Shown here piece after piece: positions 48,708-59,043 of a DNA stretch of 64,000 bases. The stretch is from Actinomycetaceae bacterium (lineage in GTDB: Bacteria; Actinomycetota; Actinomycetes; Actinomycetales; Actinomycetaceae): contig JAUNHH010000001.1 of NCBI GenBank assembly GCA_030524055.1, positions 1 through 64,000 of the forward strand, given 5' to 3'. The stretch's first letter is position 1; every line of letters begins with the position of its first letter. Below the pieces are notes generated by a model. It was not told the origin of the DNA and made no database searches. It was given only the letters and a program-made list of their open reading frames with translations. Both the position numbers and the translations under genes were made by a program.

Positions 48708-49399
48708 CACTCACTCACCCCTGCAGCTGCCTTATCGGCCTCAGCCTGGTCGGCCTTGGCGCGCTTTTCGGCTTCGCCCTCGGCGCGGGCGCGCAGCATT
48801 GAGGCTGGGGCGACGCGCTCTAGCGGCAGGCCACGACGGGCTGCCACTGCTTCGGGTTGCTCCAGCTGCTTAAGTGCAGCAACCGTTGCGTGGACGATAT
48901 TGATTGCGTTGTCAGAGCCCAAGGACTTTGTGAGCACGTCGTGAACACCAGCGGCCTCAAGGACAGCGCGCACCGGACCGCCAGCGATAACGCCGGTACC
49001 GGGGGCGGCTGGGCGCAGAAGCACGACGCCAGCTGCGTCACGGCCCTGTACCAAGTGAGTAATGGTGCGACGGATCATGGGGACGCGAATGAAATTCTTC
49101 TTCGCTTCCTCAACGCCCTTGGAAATGGCCTGAGGAACTTCCTTGGCCTTCCCGTAACCAACGCCGACGGTGCCTTCACCATCACCAACAACGACGAGAG
49201 CGGTGAAGGAGAAACGACGTCCACCTTTCACAACCTTCGACACGCGGTTAATGGTGACAACACGTTCGATGTACTGGTCTTTGTTTTCGCTACGGCGATC
49301 GCGGGATTCTCCGCGGCCACCACGACGGTCGCGACGCTCGCCGTCGCCCGAACGCTCAGAGCCTTCCTGACCGTTCCTGCTTCGCTGCTGTGCAGCCAT
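48707..49399 (-). CDS. rpsE: 30S ribosomal protein S5
   Basis: 230 residues. A low-complexity Arg/Gly/Glu/Asp-rich extension (about 1-42) precedes the S5 core ([50 protein letters not shown]). The extension is longer than in E. coli but of a type seen in actinobacteria. ATG at 49399 (MAAQQRSRN) has GGGAAAGAGAG upstream; an in-frame start at 49432 overlaps rplR and has weaker support. Confidence 0.96.
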   Translation of the reverse strand: MAAQQRSRNGQEGSERSGDGERRDRRGGRGESRDRRSENKDQYIERVVTINRVSKVVKGGRRFSFTALVVVGDGEGTVGVGYGKAKEVPQAISKGVEEAKKNFIRVPMIRRTITHLVQGRDAAGVVLLRPAAPGTGVIAGGPVRAVLEAAGVHDVLTKSLGSDNAINIVHATVAALKQLEQPEAVAARRGLPLERVAPASMLRARAEGEAEKRAKADQAEADKAAAGVSE

Positions 49400-49428
49400 C
49401 AGTTGATCTCTCTTTCCCTGGGATTCGG

Positions 49429-49800
49429 TCACAGCGCGAGTCCGCCCTCACGGGCGGCATCGGCGACAGCCGCAACGCGGCCATGGTACTTATTTCCACC
49501 GCGGTCAAAGACAGCGGTGGTGACACCGGCAGCCTTTGCGCGCTCAGCAATGAGGGTTCCGACCTTGGCAGCCTTTTCAGTCTTGGTGCCAGTGGCCGCC
49601 AGAATATCGGCTTCCATAGTGGAGGCCGATGCCAGGGTGTGCCCAATGGTGTCATCCACCAGCTGAGCCACCATGTGGCGGTTGGATCGGGTTACTACAA
49701 GGCGCGGAACGGAAGCGGTACCGCTGATCTTCTTACGAAGACGCTGGTGACGGCGCTTACGAGCAACGAACTTGCCCTTGCCCTTGACGGAGTAGGACAT
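49429..49800 (-). CDS. rplR: 50S ribosomal protein L18
   Basis: 123 residues: [49 protein letters not shown] and the C-terminal [21 protein letters not shown]-type end that contacts 5S rRNA. ATG at 49800 overlaps the rplF stop (TGATG). Confidence 0.97.
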   Translation of the reverse strand: MSYSVKGKGKFVARKRRHQRLRKKISGTASVPRLVVTRSNRHMVAQLVDDTIGHTLASASTMEADILAATGTKTEKAAKVGTLIAERAKAAGVTTAVFDRGGNKYHGRVAAVADAAREGGLAL

Positions 49801-50336
49801 CACTTACCAGCCTTTCCGACCTTGCGACGGATGACCTCACCCACATAGTGAATACCCTTGCCCTTATAGGGTTCAGGCTTCTTCAACTTGCGGATGCGGG
49901 CGGCAGTCTCGCCGACGAGTTGCTTGTCGATGCCACGAACAGTGAACTTGGTGGCAGATTCAACGGTGAACTCGATGCCCTCGGGGGCTTCGACGGGAAC
50001 CGTGTGGGAGAAGCCCAGGGAGAACTCCAGGTTCTTGCCCTTGGCGACCACGCGGTAGCCGGTACCGGTGATTTCGAGCTGCTTAACGTAGCCCTCGGTC
50101 ACACCGATCACCATATTGTTAATGAGGGTGCGGGTCAGTCCGTGAAGGGCGCGGGAGGTGCGCTCATCATCGGGACGGGAGACAACGATTGTGCCTTCCT
50201 CTAGCTTGGCGCTAATGGGGGAAGGAATTTCGTGGCTCAGTTGACCCTTAGGCCCCTTCACGACAACGGAAGCACCGTCAATCGTGACGTCAACCCCGGC
50301 GGGGACGACGATGGGATTCTTACCAATACGCGACAT
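49800..50336 (-). CDS. rplF: 50S ribosomal protein L6
   Basis: 178 residues, two L6 domains: [37 protein letters not shown] and [48 protein letters not shown] with the conserved C-terminal signature. It is followed by rplR with one-base overlap. Confidence 0.98.
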   Translation of the reverse strand: MSRIGKNPIVVPAGVDVTIDGASVVVKGPKGQLSHEIPSPISAKLEEGTIVVSRPDDERTSRALHGLTRTLINNMVIGVTEGYVKQLEITGTGYRVVAKGKNLEFSLGFSHTVPVEAPEGIEFTVESATKFTVRGIDKQLVGETAARIRKLKKPEPYKGKGIHYVGEVIRRKVGKAGK

Positions 50337-50351
50337 TGTCCAGACTCCTTT

Positions 50352-50750
50352 TCACCAGACGTAGGCGAGGACTTCGCCGCCCACGCCCTTGTCGGCTGCC
50401 TGGCGATCGGTGAGCAGACCGGAGGACGTGGACAAAATGGCCACGCCCAGGCCGCCGCGGACCTTAGGCAGGTTGGTGGACTTGGCGTACACGCGCAGGC
50501 CGGGCTTCGACACACGCTGCAGGCCCTGGATAGCGGCCTCGCGATGGTTTCCGTACTTCAGGTTGAGCACAAGGGTCTTGCCAACGCGCGCATCTTCGAC
50601 GGAGATGGAGGCAATGTAGCCTTCCTCCACGAGGATATTGGCGATAGCGGCCTTGAGCTTCGAGTACGGCATAGATACCGAATCGTGGTGGGCCTGGTTC
50701 GCATTACGCAGACGAGTCAGCATGTCTGCGATGGGATCAGTCATTGTCAT
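50352..50750 (-). CDS. rpsH: 30S ribosomal protein S8
   Basis: 132 residues: [45 protein letters not shown] and the C-terminal [36 protein letters not shown] signature. ATG at 50750 is taken; a second ATG at 50744 would remove two residues. In E. coli S8 represses the spc operon. Confidence 0.97.
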   Translation of the reverse strand: MTMTDPIADMLTRLRNANQAHHDSVSMPYSKLKAAIANILVEEGYIASISVEDARVGKTLVLNLKYGNHREAAIQGLQRVSKPGLRVYAKSTNLPKVRGGLGVAILSTSSGLLTDRQAADKGVGGEVLAYVW

Positions 50751-50814
50751 TTGGGGAGTATCCCCTTCCTCGTCGCGGTTTCTTCACCTGTAGCAAAGAC
50801 CTACGACGTCAGTA

Positions 50815-51000
50815 TTACCAGCTGCTCTTTGTTACGCCGGGGAGTTCACCACGAAGGGCGAGCTCGCGCAGGCACACGCGGCACAGTCCGAACTTGCGGT
50901 ACACGGAGCGGGGGCGACCGCAACGATTGCACCGGGTGTAGGCGCGCACCGCGAACTTGGGCTTGCGGGCAGCCTTAATTTTGAGCGAAGTCTTAGCCAT
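50815..51000 (-). CDS. rpsN: 30S ribosomal protein S14 type Z
   Basis: 61 residues, the short zinc-binding S14 with [25 protein letters not shown] (four cysteines in two CxxC pairs). Relatives often have a second, zinc-free paralogue for zinc starvation; none is in this window. It is 4 bp after rplE. Confidence 0.98.
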   Translation of the reverse strand: MAKTSLKIKAARKPKFAVRAYTRCNRCGRPRSVYRKFGLCRVCLRELALRGELPGVTKSSW

Positions 51001-51003
51001 GGA

Positions 51004-51549
51004 TCAGTCCTCCTTGAAAGGGAAGCCGAGGTGACGCAAAAGGGAACGGCCCTCAGCATCGGTGGAGGCCGAGGTGACAATGGTGATATCCATGCCACGG
51101 ACCCGGTCAATGGAGTCCTGATCGATCTCATGGAACATGGACTGTTCCGTCAGACCGAAGGTGTAGTTGCCATGACCATCGAATTGCTTGGGGGATAAAC
51201 CACGGAAGTCACGGATACGTGGAAGAGCCGTTGACAGCAGACGGTCGAGGAACTCCCACATACGGTCGCCACGCATGGTGACGTGGGCGCCAATGGCCTG
51301 GCCTTCACGCAGTTTGAACTGGGCGATGGACTTGCGGGCCTTGGTGACAGCAGGCTTCTGACCGGTAATGGTGGTGAGGTCGCGAATAGCACCTTCGAGG
51401 GCCTTGGAGTCGCGAGCAGCCTCGCCAACACCCATATTCACAACGATCTTGACGAGTCCGCCAACCTGCATGACATTAGAGTGGTTGAACTCGGCCTGCA
51501 GAGCTGGACGAATCTCAGAGGCGTACTTTTCCTTCAAACGAGGTGCCAT
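51004..51549 (-). CDS. rplE: 50S ribosomal protein L5
   Basis: 181 residues from ATG at 51549 ([46 protein letters not shown]). Further blocks are [42 protein letters not shown] and [26 protein letters not shown]. It binds 5S rRNA and P-site tRNA. It starts 2 bp after rplX ends. Confidence 0.98.
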   Translation of the reverse strand: MAPRLKEKYASEIRPALQAEFNHSNVMQVGGLVKIVVNMGVGEAARDSKALEGAIRDLTTITGQKPAVTKARKSIAQFKLREGQAIGAHVTMRGDRMWEFLDRLLSTALPRIRDFRGLSPKQFDGHGNYTFGLTEQSMFHEIDQDSIDRVRGMDITIVTSASTDAEGRSLLRHLGFPFKED

Positions 51550-51550
51550 C

Positions 51551-51979
51551 TCAGATCTCCTTACCAGGTTCAACGCCACGCTGGGTGCCACCGCGGGTCA
51601 CGCGGACACGCACCGTGCGGGTACGGCCATGGCGCTCGACAACATCCTCACGGAAGCCAACACGCACACGCTTCTTGGTTTCGGGATCAACCAGAGCAAC
51701 CTTCGCCAGAGAGATTGGTGCTTCGACGGTTTCGATCCCGCCCTCGCGACCCTGACCGGCACGAACGTGACGGGTCTTGAGGTTGACGCCCTCAACGAGG
51801 ACTTTCTGCTCGTCGGGGAAGACGCGGATAACGCGTCCACGCTTGCCCTTATCACCGGGCTTGAGGGGCTCAAGGCCATCCTCAGCGCGACGAGCGTTAC
51901 GCTCTGCGAGCTTCTTTTCATCTGAGGTGCGACCGCGCACTACCTCAACGAGGTCACCCTTACGGATTTTCGCTGCCAT
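51551..51979 (-). CDS. rplX: 50S ribosomal protein L24 (extended)
   Basis: 142 residues against about 105 in most bacteria. The KOW start ([22 protein letters not shown]) is followed by an insertion of about 20 charged residues ([19 protein letters not shown]) before [33 protein letters not shown]-terminal extension (about 115-142, [18 protein letters not shown]) follows the usual end. The reading frame is clean, so these look like lineage features rather than errors. Confidence 0.95.
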   Translation of the reverse strand: MAAKIRKGDLVEVVRGRTSDEKKLAERNARRAEDGLEPLKPGDKGKRGRVIRVFPDEQKVLVEGVNLKTRHVRAGQGREGGIETVEAPISLAKVALVDPETKKRVRVGFREDVVERHGRTRTVRVRVTRGGTQRGVEPGKEI

Positions 51980-52347
51980 CAGATCACCTCCTGCGCGAGG
52001 GACACGATCTTCATGAACCTCTTCTCACGCAGTTCGCGGCCCACAGGCCCGAAGATGCGGGTTCCGCGAGGCTCCCCATCACCCTTAAGGATGACGGCGG
52101 CATTCTCGTCGAAACGAATGTAGGAACCGTCGGGACGGCGAGTTTCTTTGCGCGTGCGCACAATAACCGCCTTGACGACGTCTCCCTTCTTGACATTGCC
52201 GCCGGGGATAGCGTCCTTCACGGTGGCGACGATGACGTCACCAATACCCGCGTAGCGCCGACCCGAGCCACCGAGCACACGGATGGTGAGAATTTCCTTC
52301 GCACCCGTGTTGTCGGCGACCTTCAGTCGCGACTCCTGCTGGATCAT
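51979..52347 (-). CDS. rplN: 50S ribosomal protein L14
   Basis: 122 residues: [67 protein letters not shown] and the C-terminal [26 protein letters not shown], a complete L14. AGGAG lies 11 bases before ATG at 52347. It begins the spc operon after an 875-bp gap from rpsQ, so it needs its own promoter. Confidence 0.98.
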   Translation of the reverse strand: MIQQESRLKVADNTGAKEILTIRVLGGSGRRYAGIGDVIVATVKDAIPGGNVKKGDVVKAVIVRTRKETRRPDGSYIRFDENAAVILKGDGEPRGTRIFGPVGRELREKRFMKIVSLAQEVI

Positions 52348-52508
52348 ATTCTTTGAACTCCTGTTGTCGAGCTGGTTCTCTTGGGCTCATTACTTCCCGC
52401 AAGCCTTGCCGAACGTGCATTGACTATTGCGCATCGGTGCCGACAATAGTGCTGGCGCACTCCCCCACAGGAGGAAATGTTGCTCGCTCGCACTATCGAT
52501 GCTGGCTT

Positions 52509-52537
52509 TGTAAAGCTGACATCACGCAACTTGTCAA
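52509..52537 (-). promoter_or_regulatory. Candidate promoter for rplN/spc operon
   Basis: On the minus strand TTGACA (52537-52532) and TTTACA (52514-52509) are separated by 17 bp. It would give a 5' leader of about 155 bases before rplN, with an inverted-repeat potential (GATAGTGC and GCACTATT) that could regulate translation. Confidence 0.4.
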
Positions 52538-52971
52538 TACTACCGCAGTCGGCAAGTGGGACGAAACCAGCATTGGCGTGAGTTGGCCCATGTGGGAAGT
52601 CATCATTGACGAGGGCGGGGCGCGGGTTGATATACCGCGAATACTGGCAGCAAAAGTCCAAGGCGCCCCGGCTCGCAAACTTCTCGTGCCAGGAGACAAT
52701 AAGGGACACTTATTCTTCGATCAGGTTGACACTGCAATGCGGGCTGCTGGCTGGAAGTATGGGGCGACATCGGAAAGCGCCCGCAGTCCCCTATTAGATC
52801 TCCTTGCCTTACCCGCTTAGGACTGCATCTAGTTACACTCAGCTCTCCTCAAAAAATGTCCCAACTTGTCAATATGTCCCATTTAGAAGCCACAACTCCC
52901 GCCTCCCCTCTCCCTCACCCTGGCCCCACACAAACAAACCGCCACCACAACGAAGATCCGCCGCCCCAAAC

Positions 52972-53117
52972 ACGTCCTCGCGGCGGGTTGTCATCGCGGA
53001 TTGGCAGGGCACTGACGTTTCGGCAGGTACCCAAATCCAGACCCAGCTCTCGGACGGACAAACCGCGTCCACAATGACAATTGCGCACCGAAAATACGTC
53101 CTCGCGGCGGGTTGTCA
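52972..53117. repeat. 22-bp direct repeat in the rpsQ-rplN gap
   Basis: A 22-bp word beginning ACGTCCTCGCGGCGGG occurs at 52972-52993 and 53096-53117, 124 bp apart. On the minus strand both read TTRREDVF, but no supported gene covers them. Function unknown. Confidence 0.85.
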
Positions 53118-53149
53118 GTTCGCACGTCAGGCACTCCCTCTGGATACGC

Positions 53150-53183
53150 CAGTGGCCCCTCCCGAAAACGGAAGGGGCCACTG
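53150..53183 (-). terminator. Hairpin terminating the S10 operon
   Basis: CAGTGGCCCC and GGGGCCACTG pair, with a longer imperfect inner stem and a loop around GAAAACG, 40 bp after the rpsQ stop. No T-run follows, so termination may be partial or factor-assisted. Confidence 0.75.
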
Positions 53184-53222
53184 ATCAGATTCGCAAAGGC
53201 GCGAGGTTACTGCACGCAGAAC

Positions 53223-53498
53223 TCACTTAGCCTTTTCGAGGATTTCCACGACGCGCCAGCGCTTGGTGGCGGAAAGCGGGCGGGTCTCCATAATGAGGAC
53301 CAGATCGCCAATGCCACACTCATTGTTCTCGTCGTGAACCTTGACCTTCTTGCTCTTACGCATGACCTTGCCATACAGAGCGTGCTTGACGCGGTCTTCG
53401 ATTTCGACAACGACGGTCTTATCCATCTTGTCGGAAACGACCAGTCCGCGACGGACCTTGCGCTGGTTGCGGGGGGTGGACTCAGACATCAGGCTCAC
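53223..53498 (-). CDS. rpsQ: 30S ribosomal protein S17
   Basis: 91 residues. The OB-fold core [55 protein letters not shown] is complete and a short N-terminal lead precedes it. Start overlaps the rpmC stop by 4 bases. It is the last gene of the S10 operon here. Confidence 0.97.
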   Translation of the reverse strand: MSLMSESTPRNQRKVRRGLVVSDKMDKTVVVEIEDRVKHALYGKVMRKSKKVKVHDENNECGIGDLVLIMETRPLSATKRWRVVEILEKAK

Positions 53499-53728
53499 TC
53501 CTGGCTGCTCGGGGCGGTGCGGTAGCCAAGCTCCCGCTCACGCGCGATCGTGTAGATGCGGGCGATGTCGCGACGCACGGTCTTCATACGACCGTGGTCT
53601 TCAAGGGAGCCCACAGCCTGCGCGAAACGCAGGTTGAACAGCTCGGCCTTAGCCTTCTCAAGCTCCTTGGACAGCTGGGCGTCGTCCATGGCGTCGAGGT
53701 CAGCAGTGGTCAGACCCTTATCAGCCAT
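53495..53728 (-). CDS. rpmC: 50S ribosomal protein L29
   Basis: 77 residues: [62 protein letters not shown], the two-helix L29, near the exit tunnel. Start overlaps the rplP stop by one base. Confidence 0.97.
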   Translation of the reverse strand: MADKGLTTADLDAMDDAQLSKELEKAKAELFNLRFAQAVGSLEDHGRMKTVRRDIARIYTIARERELGYRTAPSSQE

Positions 53729-54147
53729 TAGAAATCACCACCCTCTCGGACCACGAAACGGGTCTTCATTGGAAGTTTGTGCATTGCGCGGCGCATGGCC
53801 TCGCGGGCGAGGGGCTCGGGAACGCCGGCCAGTTCAAAGAGGATTCGACCTGGCTTGACGGGAGCAACCCACCACTCGACAGCACCCTTACCGGAACCCA
53901 TACGAGTTTCGGCGGGCTTCTTGGTCAGCGGGCGGTCCGGGAAGATATTGATCCAGACCTTACCGCCACGCTTGACGTGACGAGTCATGGCAATACGGGC
54001 TGCCTCAATCTGACGGTTAGTAATGTAGGCAGCTTCCAGGGCCTGAATACCGTACTGGCCGAATGCCAATTCGGTGCCGCCCGAAGCATTGCCGGTGCGG
54101 TGCGGGCGGTGCTGCCTGCGCCACTTAGTACGACGGGGAATGAGCAT
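53728..54147 (-). CDS. rplP: 50S ribosomal protein L16
   Basis: 139 residues: [65 protein letters not shown] and [28 protein letters not shown], complete, at the A-site/peptidyl transferase region. Confidence 0.98.
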   Translation of the reverse strand: MLIPRRTKWRRQHRPHRTGNASGGTELAFGQYGIQALEAAYITNRQIEAARIAMTRHVKRGGKVWINIFPDRPLTKKPAETRMGSGKGAVEWWVAPVKPGRILFELAGVPEPLAREAMRRAMHKLPMKTRFVVREGGDF

Positions 54148-54152
54148 TGGGC

Positions 54153-54953
54153 TCAGGCCTCCGATCCGGTCTCAGCGGCCGCAGCTGGAGCCTGGGCCGA
54201 GCTATTCTCCTGGGAACGTCCCCCACCGCGGCGGTTTCCGCCACGACGGTCTCCACGGCGGTTTCCGCTGCCGCCACGCCCGGCCTGTTCGGCCTGCTGG
54301 CGAGCGAACTCACGCTCAGTGACGTCACCCTTGTAGATCCATACCTTCACGCCAATACGACCGAAGGTGGTGCGGGCCTCGTGGAAGCCGTAGTCAATAT
54401 TCGCGCGCAGGGTGTGCAGGGGCACACGACCTTCGCGGTAGAACTCGGAGCGGCTCATTTCAGCGCCACCAAGACGGCCCGACACCTGGACACGAATGCC
54501 CTTGGCGCCAGCGCGCTGAGCGGACTGAATACCCTTACGCATTGCACGACGGAAAGACACGCGGGCAGCGAGCTGCTCAGCAATCCCCTGGGCCACAAGC
54601 TGGGCATCCAGATCAGGGTTCTTCACCTCAAGAATATTGAGCTGAACCTGCTTGCCGGTGAGCTTTTCCAGTGACTGACGGAGGCGATCAGCCTCAGCGC
54701 CACGGCGACCAATCACAATACCCGGGCGGGCGGTGTGCAGATCGACGCGCACGCGGTCACGGGTGCGTTCAATATCGACCTTGGCGATACCGGCGCGCTC
54801 AAGGGTCTCCGTGAGGGTCTTACGGATGGCGACATCCTCAGCCACGTAGTCAGCGTAACGCTGACCCTTGGTGGTGGAATCGGAGAACCAGCGGGACCGG
54901 TGATCGGTGGTGATTCCCAGGCGGAACCCAGTGGGGTTGACCTTCTGGCCCAT
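54153..54953 (-). CDS. rpsC: 30S ribosomal protein S3
   Basis: 266 residues. The KH domain includes [34 protein letters not shown], and the C-terminal S3 domain has [12 protein letters not shown]-type [35 protein letters not shown] Gly/Arg-rich tail of about 45 residues ([19 protein letters not shown]) ends in an Ala/acidic stretch. It overlaps rplV by one base. Confidence 0.98.
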   Translation of the reverse strand: MGQKVNPTGFRLGITTDHRSRWFSDSTTKGQRYADYVAEDVAIRKTLTETLERAGIAKVDIERTRDRVRVDLHTARPGIVIGRRGAEADRLRQSLEKLTGKQVQLNILEVKNPDLDAQLVAQGIAEQLAARVSFRRAMRKGIQSAQRAGAKGIRVQVSGRLGGAEMSRSEFYREGRVPLHTLRANIDYGFHEARTTFGRIGVKVWIYKGDVTEREFARQQAEQAGRGGSGNRRGDRRGGNRRGGGRSQENSSAQAPAAAAETGSEA

Positions 54954-55324
54954 TACAGGTCTCCCTTCTCTTTATCTTCCTTCGTGCCCACCACAACGGT
55001 GATATGGCTCGAACGCTTCAGAATGCGTCCTGCACGCCCTTGGGCGCGGGGACGGAACCGCTTCATTGTGGGGCCCTCGTCGACATAGGCCTCCAGGATG
55101 AGGAGGTCGGCCTCGTTGAAGGTTTCTCCGGCGAGTTCAGCCTTAACCTTCGAGTTGGCGACGGCGCTGAGGAGCACCTTGCGGACATCAGTGGCGACGG
55201 CCTGCGGGGCGAACCGCAGGATGTCGGCGGCCTCAAGGGCGCGCTTGCCGCGAATTTCATTCACGACGCGACGCGCCTTTTGGGCGGTGACGCGGACATA
55301 CCGCGCCTGCGCCTTGGCTTGCAT
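54953..55324 (-). CDS. rplV: 50S ribosomal protein L22
   Basis: 123 residues: [63 protein letters not shown] and the tunnel-loop region [31 protein letters not shown]. Complete. It follows rpsS across 31 bp. Confidence 0.98.
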   Translation of the reverse strand: MQAKAQARYVRVTAQKARRVVNEIRGKRALEAADILRFAPQAVATDVRKVLLSAVANSKVKAELAGETFNEADLLILEAYVDEGPTMKRFRPRAQGRAGRILKRSSHITVVVGTKEDKEKGDL

Positions 55325-55355
55325 TTCTTCTGGCCTCTACTTCCCTAAGGCCGGC

Positions 55356-55637
55356 TCAGCGCCGGCGCCCCTTACGGTCGTCCTTATCGTGGCTGCGGAA
55401 GGTCCGCGTGGGAGCGAACTCTCCAAGCTTGTGGCCCACCATCGATTCGGTAATGAAGACGGGCACATGCTTGCGGCCATCGTGCACGGCAAAGGTCAGG
55501 CCAAGGAAGTCCGGGGTAATGACCGAACGGCGAGACCAGGTCTTGATGACATTCTTGGAGCCAGATTCGATGGCGGCATCCACCTTCTTCATCAGGTGGT
55601 CGTCAACGAAGGGGCCCTTCTTTAAACTACGCGGCAT
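55356..55637 (-). CDS. rpsS: 30S ribosomal protein S19
   Basis: 93 residues: [79 protein letters not shown], complete, in the 30S head. It follows rplB by 16 bp. Confidence 0.98.
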   Translation of the reverse strand: MPRSLKKGPFVDDHLMKKVDAAIESGSKNVIKTWSRRSVITPDFLGLTFAVHDGRKHVPVFITESMVGHKLGEFAPTRTFRSHDKDDRKGRRR

Positions 55638-55653
55638 TGTTCCAGCTCCCTAA

Positions 55654-56490
55654 TCAGCGCTTCTTGCCGGTCTTGCGACGACGCACGATGAGGCGGTCGC
55701 TGGGCTTATTCGGACGGCGGGTACGCCCCTCAGGCTTGCCCCATGGGGACACAGGGTGACGGCCACCGGAGGTACGGCCTTCACCACCACCGTGGGGGTG
55801 ATCAACAGGGTTCATCACAACACCGCGGACGTGGGGGCGACGGCCCTTCCAACGCATACGGCCAGCTTTACCCCAGTTGATATTGGACTGCTCGGCGTTG
55901 CCGACCTCGCCAACAGTGGCGCGGCAGGTGATTTCCACATTGCGGATTTCACCAGAAGGCATACGCAGCTGAGCGAAGCGGCCTTCCTTTGCCACGAGCT
56001 GCACAGAAGTGCCAGCGCTACGAGCAATCTTGGCGCCGCCGCCGGGCTGCAATTCCACAGCGTGGACCACAGTACCGAGGGGGATATTGCGCAGAGGCAG
56101 GTTATTGCCTGGTTTGATGTCGGCGTTGGGGCCGGCCTCAACCATGTCACCCTGGTTCAGCTTGGCTGGGCACAGGATGTAGCGCTTTGCGCCATCAATG
56201 TAATGCAGCAGAGCAATACGAGCGGTGCGGTTGGGGTCGTACTCAATGTGAGCGACCTTGGCGGGCACGCCATCCTTGTCGTGACGACGGAAGTCAATCA
56301 CGCGGTAAGCGCGCTTGTGGCCACCGCCGCGGTGACGAGCAGTGACGCGACCATTGTTATTGCGGCCACCGGTCTTATGGAGGGGGCGAACCAGCGACTT
56401 TTCGGGGTGGTCGCGGGTGATCTCGACAAAGTCGGAGACACTTGCGCCACGGCGTCCCGGAGTCGTGGGCTTGTATTTACGGATTCCCAT
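55654..56490 (-). CDS. rplB: 50S ribosomal protein L2
   Basis: 278 residues. It begins [20 protein letters not shown]; the C-terminal [31 protein letters not shown] carries the universally conserved peptidyl-transferase-associated His. Complete and in normal context. Confidence 0.98.
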   Translation of the reverse strand: MGIRKYKPTTPGRRGASVSDFVEITRDHPEKSLVRPLHKTGGRNNNGRVTARHRGGGHKRAYRVIDFRRHDKDGVPAKVAHIEYDPNRTARIALLHYIDGAKRYILCPAKLNQGDMVEAGPNADIKPGNNLPLRNIPLGTVVHAVELQPGGGAKIARSAGTSVQLVAKEGRFAQLRMPSGEIRNVEITCRATVGEVGNAEQSNINWGKAGRMRWKGRRPHVRGVVMNPVDHPHGGGEGRTSGGRHPVSPWGKPEGRTRRPNKPSDRLIVRRRKTGKKR

Positions 56491-56513
56491 GATGTTCCTC
56501 TACTTCCGGCGCC

Positions 56514-56819
56514 TCAGGCCTGATCGCCGAAGATATCGATGGTGCCCTCGCGAACAGTCACGATGGCGCGCTTGACGTCCTTGCGACGACCAATTCCGTC
56601 ACGAGTACGGTAGGCCTTGCCCTTGCGGTTCTGGGTGGCAATAGAGCCCACCTTGACGCCGAAAATCGCTTCGATCGCAATCTTGATCTCAGTCTTATTG
56701 GCGCGCGGGTCAACCTCAAAGGTGTACTTGCCCTGGTCCATCAGCACGGAGGACTTTTCCGTAATAACGGGACGCAGGATAATGTCGCGGGGATTCTTTC
56801 CCGCCTCAATGGTGCTCAC
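56514..56819 (-). CDS. rplW: 50S ribosomal protein L23
   Basis: 101 residues: [60 protein letters not shown], complete, at the tunnel exit where SRP and trigger factor dock. Its start overlaps the rplD stop. Confidence 0.98.
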   Translation of the reverse strand: MSTIEAGKNPRDIILRPVITEKSSVLMDQGKYTFEVDPRANKTEIKIAIEAIFGVKVGSIATQNRKGKAYRTRDGIGRRKDVKRAIVTVREGTIDIFGDQA

Positions 56820-57460
56820 TTGGTCTCCTCCTTGGTTCCCAGGAAGGTCTGGAGGGCACCGAGGGTGAAGACCACGTGATCCGCTTCGAGGACGTCGTAG
56901 GTATTCAGCTGGTCAACCCACAGAACGTGGACCTCAGGGACGTTACGCAGTGATAAAGCGGTGACCTCTTCAGTGCGCTCCAGGACAACGAGAGCCTTGC
57001 GTCCCTCGCTAATAGCGCGCACAGCGGCCATACCAGCCTTGGTTGATGGGGTTTCGCCATCGATGAGGCCGGTGACAATGTGAATCCGATCAGCGCGTGC
57101 ACGATCCGACAGAGCAGAACGCAAAGCGCCCTTCTTCATCTTCTTGGGGGTGCGCTGAGAGTAGTCACGCGGCTGAGGGCCGTGAACCGTGCCACCACCG
57201 GTGAACTGGGGTGCGCGGATAGAGCCCTGACGAGCGTTACCGGTGCCCTTCTGACGGAAAGGCTTCTTACCACCGCCGGAAACCTGGCCGCGGGTCTTGG
57301 TGGCGTGGGTACCCTGACGGGCAGCCGCCATCTGAGCCACAACAACCTGGTGCATCAGCGGAATATTGGTGGGGACGTCGAAGATTTCTGCAGGCAACTC
57401 GACAGTGCCCGTCTTCTTTCCCTTCAGGTCGAGGACATCGACCGTGCGGACGTCAGACAT
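56816..57460 (-). CDS. rplD: 50S ribosomal protein L4
   Basis: 214 residues from ATG at 57460 ([29 protein letters not shown]). The tunnel loop [47 protein letters not shown] is intact. In E. coli L4 represses the S10 operon; no evidence for that mechanism is visible here. Confidence 0.98.
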   Translation of the reverse strand: MSDVRTVDVLDLKGKKTGTVELPAEIFDVPTNIPLMHQVVVAQMAAARQGTHATKTRGQVSGGGKKPFRQKGTGNARQGSIRAPQFTGGGTVHGPQPRDYSQRTPKKMKKGALRSALSDRARADRIHIVTGLIDGETPSTKAGMAAVRAISEGRKALVVLERTEEVTALSLRNVPEVHVLWVDQLNTYDVLEADHVVFTLGALQTFLGTKEETK

Positions 57461-57462
57461 GA

Positions 57463-58131
57463 TCACGCACCCTTCACAGAGGAGCGAACCAGGACGACAC
57501 CATTCTTAGGACCGGGAATGGCGCCGCTAATGAGAAGCAGACCCCTTTCGGTATCCACGGCCTGAATCGTCAGGTTCTGGACGGTACGACGCACGCCACC
57601 CATACGGCCGGCCATGCGCTGGCCACGGAAGATGCGGCCCGGAGTCGCGCAGGCGCCGATAGAACCGGGCTTGCGGTGATTGCGGTGGGCGCCGTGTGAG
57701 GCAGAAACGCCAGCGAAGCCATGTCGCTTCATAACACCAGCGAAACCTTTGCCCTTGGTATTGCCGGAAACATCAACGGCAGCGCCAACTTCAAAGAGAG
57801 AGGCGTCAAGTTCCTGGCCGAGTTCATAGGTATCGACCGAGGAAGTACGCACCTCAGCGAGGTGACGCTTAGGGGCAACACCCGCCTTAGCGAAGTGGCC
57901 AGCAAGGGGCTTGGTGACCTTGCGTGCGTCAATATCCTCAAAACCAAGCTGAATAGCGGTGTAGCCATCAACCTCAAGGTCACGGACCTGGGTGACGACA
58001 TTGGTGCCAACCTGCACGACAGTGAGGGGCACGAGACGGCCGTCAGCATCCCATACCTGGGTCATGCCGAGCTTGCGGCCGAGCAGGGCCTTAATGGGCC
58101 TGCCAGCGTGCTGCTTTTTGTCAGTTGTCAT
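57463..58131 (-). CDS. rplC: 50S ribosomal protein L3
   Basis: 222 residues: [29 protein letters not shown], the [23 protein letters not shown] block and [24 protein letters not shown], including the loop that reaches the peptidyl transferase centre. ATG at 58131, 11 bp after rpsJ. Confidence 0.98.
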   Translation of the reverse strand: MTTDKKQHAGRPIKALLGRKLGMTQVWDADGRLVPLTVVQVGTNVVTQVRDLEVDGYTAIQLGFEDIDARKVTKPLAGHFAKAGVAPKRHLAEVRTSSVDTYELGQELDASLFEVGAAVDVSGNTKGKGFAGVMKRHGFAGVSASHGAHRNHRKPGSIGACATPGRIFRGQRMAGRMGGVRRTVQNLTIQAVDTERGLLLISGAIPGPKNGVVLVRSSVKGA

Positions 58132-58142
58132 TGCAGATGTCC

Positions 58143-58451
58143 TCAGAGTTTGATCTCGATGTTGACGTCCGCAGGCAGATCGAGACGCATCAGCGAGTCG
58201 ACGGCCTTGGGGGTCGGGTCAATAATGTCGATGAGCCGTTTGTGCGTGCGCATTTCAAAGTGCTCGCGGCTGTCCTTGTACTTGTGGGGCGACCGAATGA
58301 CGACGAAAACGTTCTTTTCGGTCGGCAGCGGAACGGGGCCCACGACAGTGGCGCCTGCGCGCTGCACGGTTTCCACGATTTTCCGCGCGGAGCTGTCGAT
58401 GACCTCATGGTCATACGACTTGAGCCGGATGCGGATCTTCTGTCCCGCCAT
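58143..58451 (-). CDS. rpsJ: 30S ribosomal protein S10
   Basis: 102 residues: [75 protein letters not shown], complete. It is first in the S10 operon and also pairs with NusB in antitermination. Confidence 0.98.
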   Translation of the reverse strand: MAGQKIRIRLKSYDHEVIDSSARKIVETVQRAGATVVGPVPLPTEKNVFVVIRSPHKYKDSREHFEMRTHKRLIDIIDPTPKAVDSLMRLDLPADVNIEIKL

Positions 58452-59043
58452 GCCGTCTTACCTCTTCTCGTACAGATCCGTCACCGGTCCCCGCGCTCGG
58501 GCGTGTCGCAATAGCGACCACACGATTCCGCGGTTTTCCCCGTAGGTCGGGGATGGACCGTTGTCTTGTCTAAAGATCTCGGGCCGTTGCGGCCCATGAG
58601 CGCCTAGAGAATCTCTACACACTCAGCCCCACCTGCGCGGGGCAACCTCACCAGTTTGGCAGATTGCACCGATCTCCATCAACTTTGCCTTGCCGCATTC
58701 AGTGTGAAACCACTGACATCACATGGCTTTAGTCAATGTCTCCGCCTTTACCGATTACTCGACGAGGGCGGGGTGAAGCACCGGGGATCTACGCTACCCC
58801 GCACTCGGGCGTGTCGCCAAGTCAAGGTGAGGCATCTCGCGCAGCGCCCCGCCCTCATGAATTCATTGACGAGGGCGGGGGAAATACCTACTCACCTGAC
58901 TAATCAGATATGAAGAGTTGGACATTTATGCAGGTAAAACGGGGTTTTAAGGCGATAAGATCGACAGTTGCATGACCAGGTCCACCTTCGGATTCCTGGC
59001 GCCATCACTGCTCATGCCATCACCTATACGGAGGTTACCGTCC
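58452..59043. other. Divergent region between the S10 operon and adhesin gene
   Basis: 592 bp without a supported gene. It should hold the S10 operon promoter and leader (a GGGCCG/CGGCCC stem lies near 58581-58595) and the promoter of the plus-strand adhesin. An exact 12-mer lies at 58762-58773. A near/exact inverted pair (58847-58858 and 58869-58880) lies roughly midway and may insulate the two divergent units. I could not single out confident -35/-10 boxes. Confidence 0.55.

Larger units (their letters stand above)
52348..53222. other. Long gap splitting the S10 and spc operons
   Basis: 875 bp separate rplN from rpsQ, genes that normally touch. Contents from right to left: a hairpin just past rpsQ (53150-53183), a direct repeat (53096-53117 and 52972-52993), an exact 12-mer (52609-52620), a candidate rplN promoter (52509-52537), and a leader with pairing potential between about 52440 and 52490. 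A plus-strand open frame to 52820 ends in a protein-like stretch (LLVPGDNKGHLFFDQVDTAM), but it has weak codon bias and no clear start, so it may be a gene remnant. No firm gene was found. Confidence 0.6.

Noticed and set aside
52353-52820. Plus-strand frame in the rpsQ-rplN gap as a real gene
   Set aside because: Its N-terminal half reads antisense over the rplN leader, codon bias is weak and no start is convincing; only the C-terminal part looks protein-like, so it is mentioned as a remnant.
53150-53183. rRNA/tRNA-like structure near the ribosomal genes
   Set aside because: It is a simple hairpin; no tRNA cloverleaf or rRNA segment was seen anywhere in the window by eye, though a covariance search was not possible.
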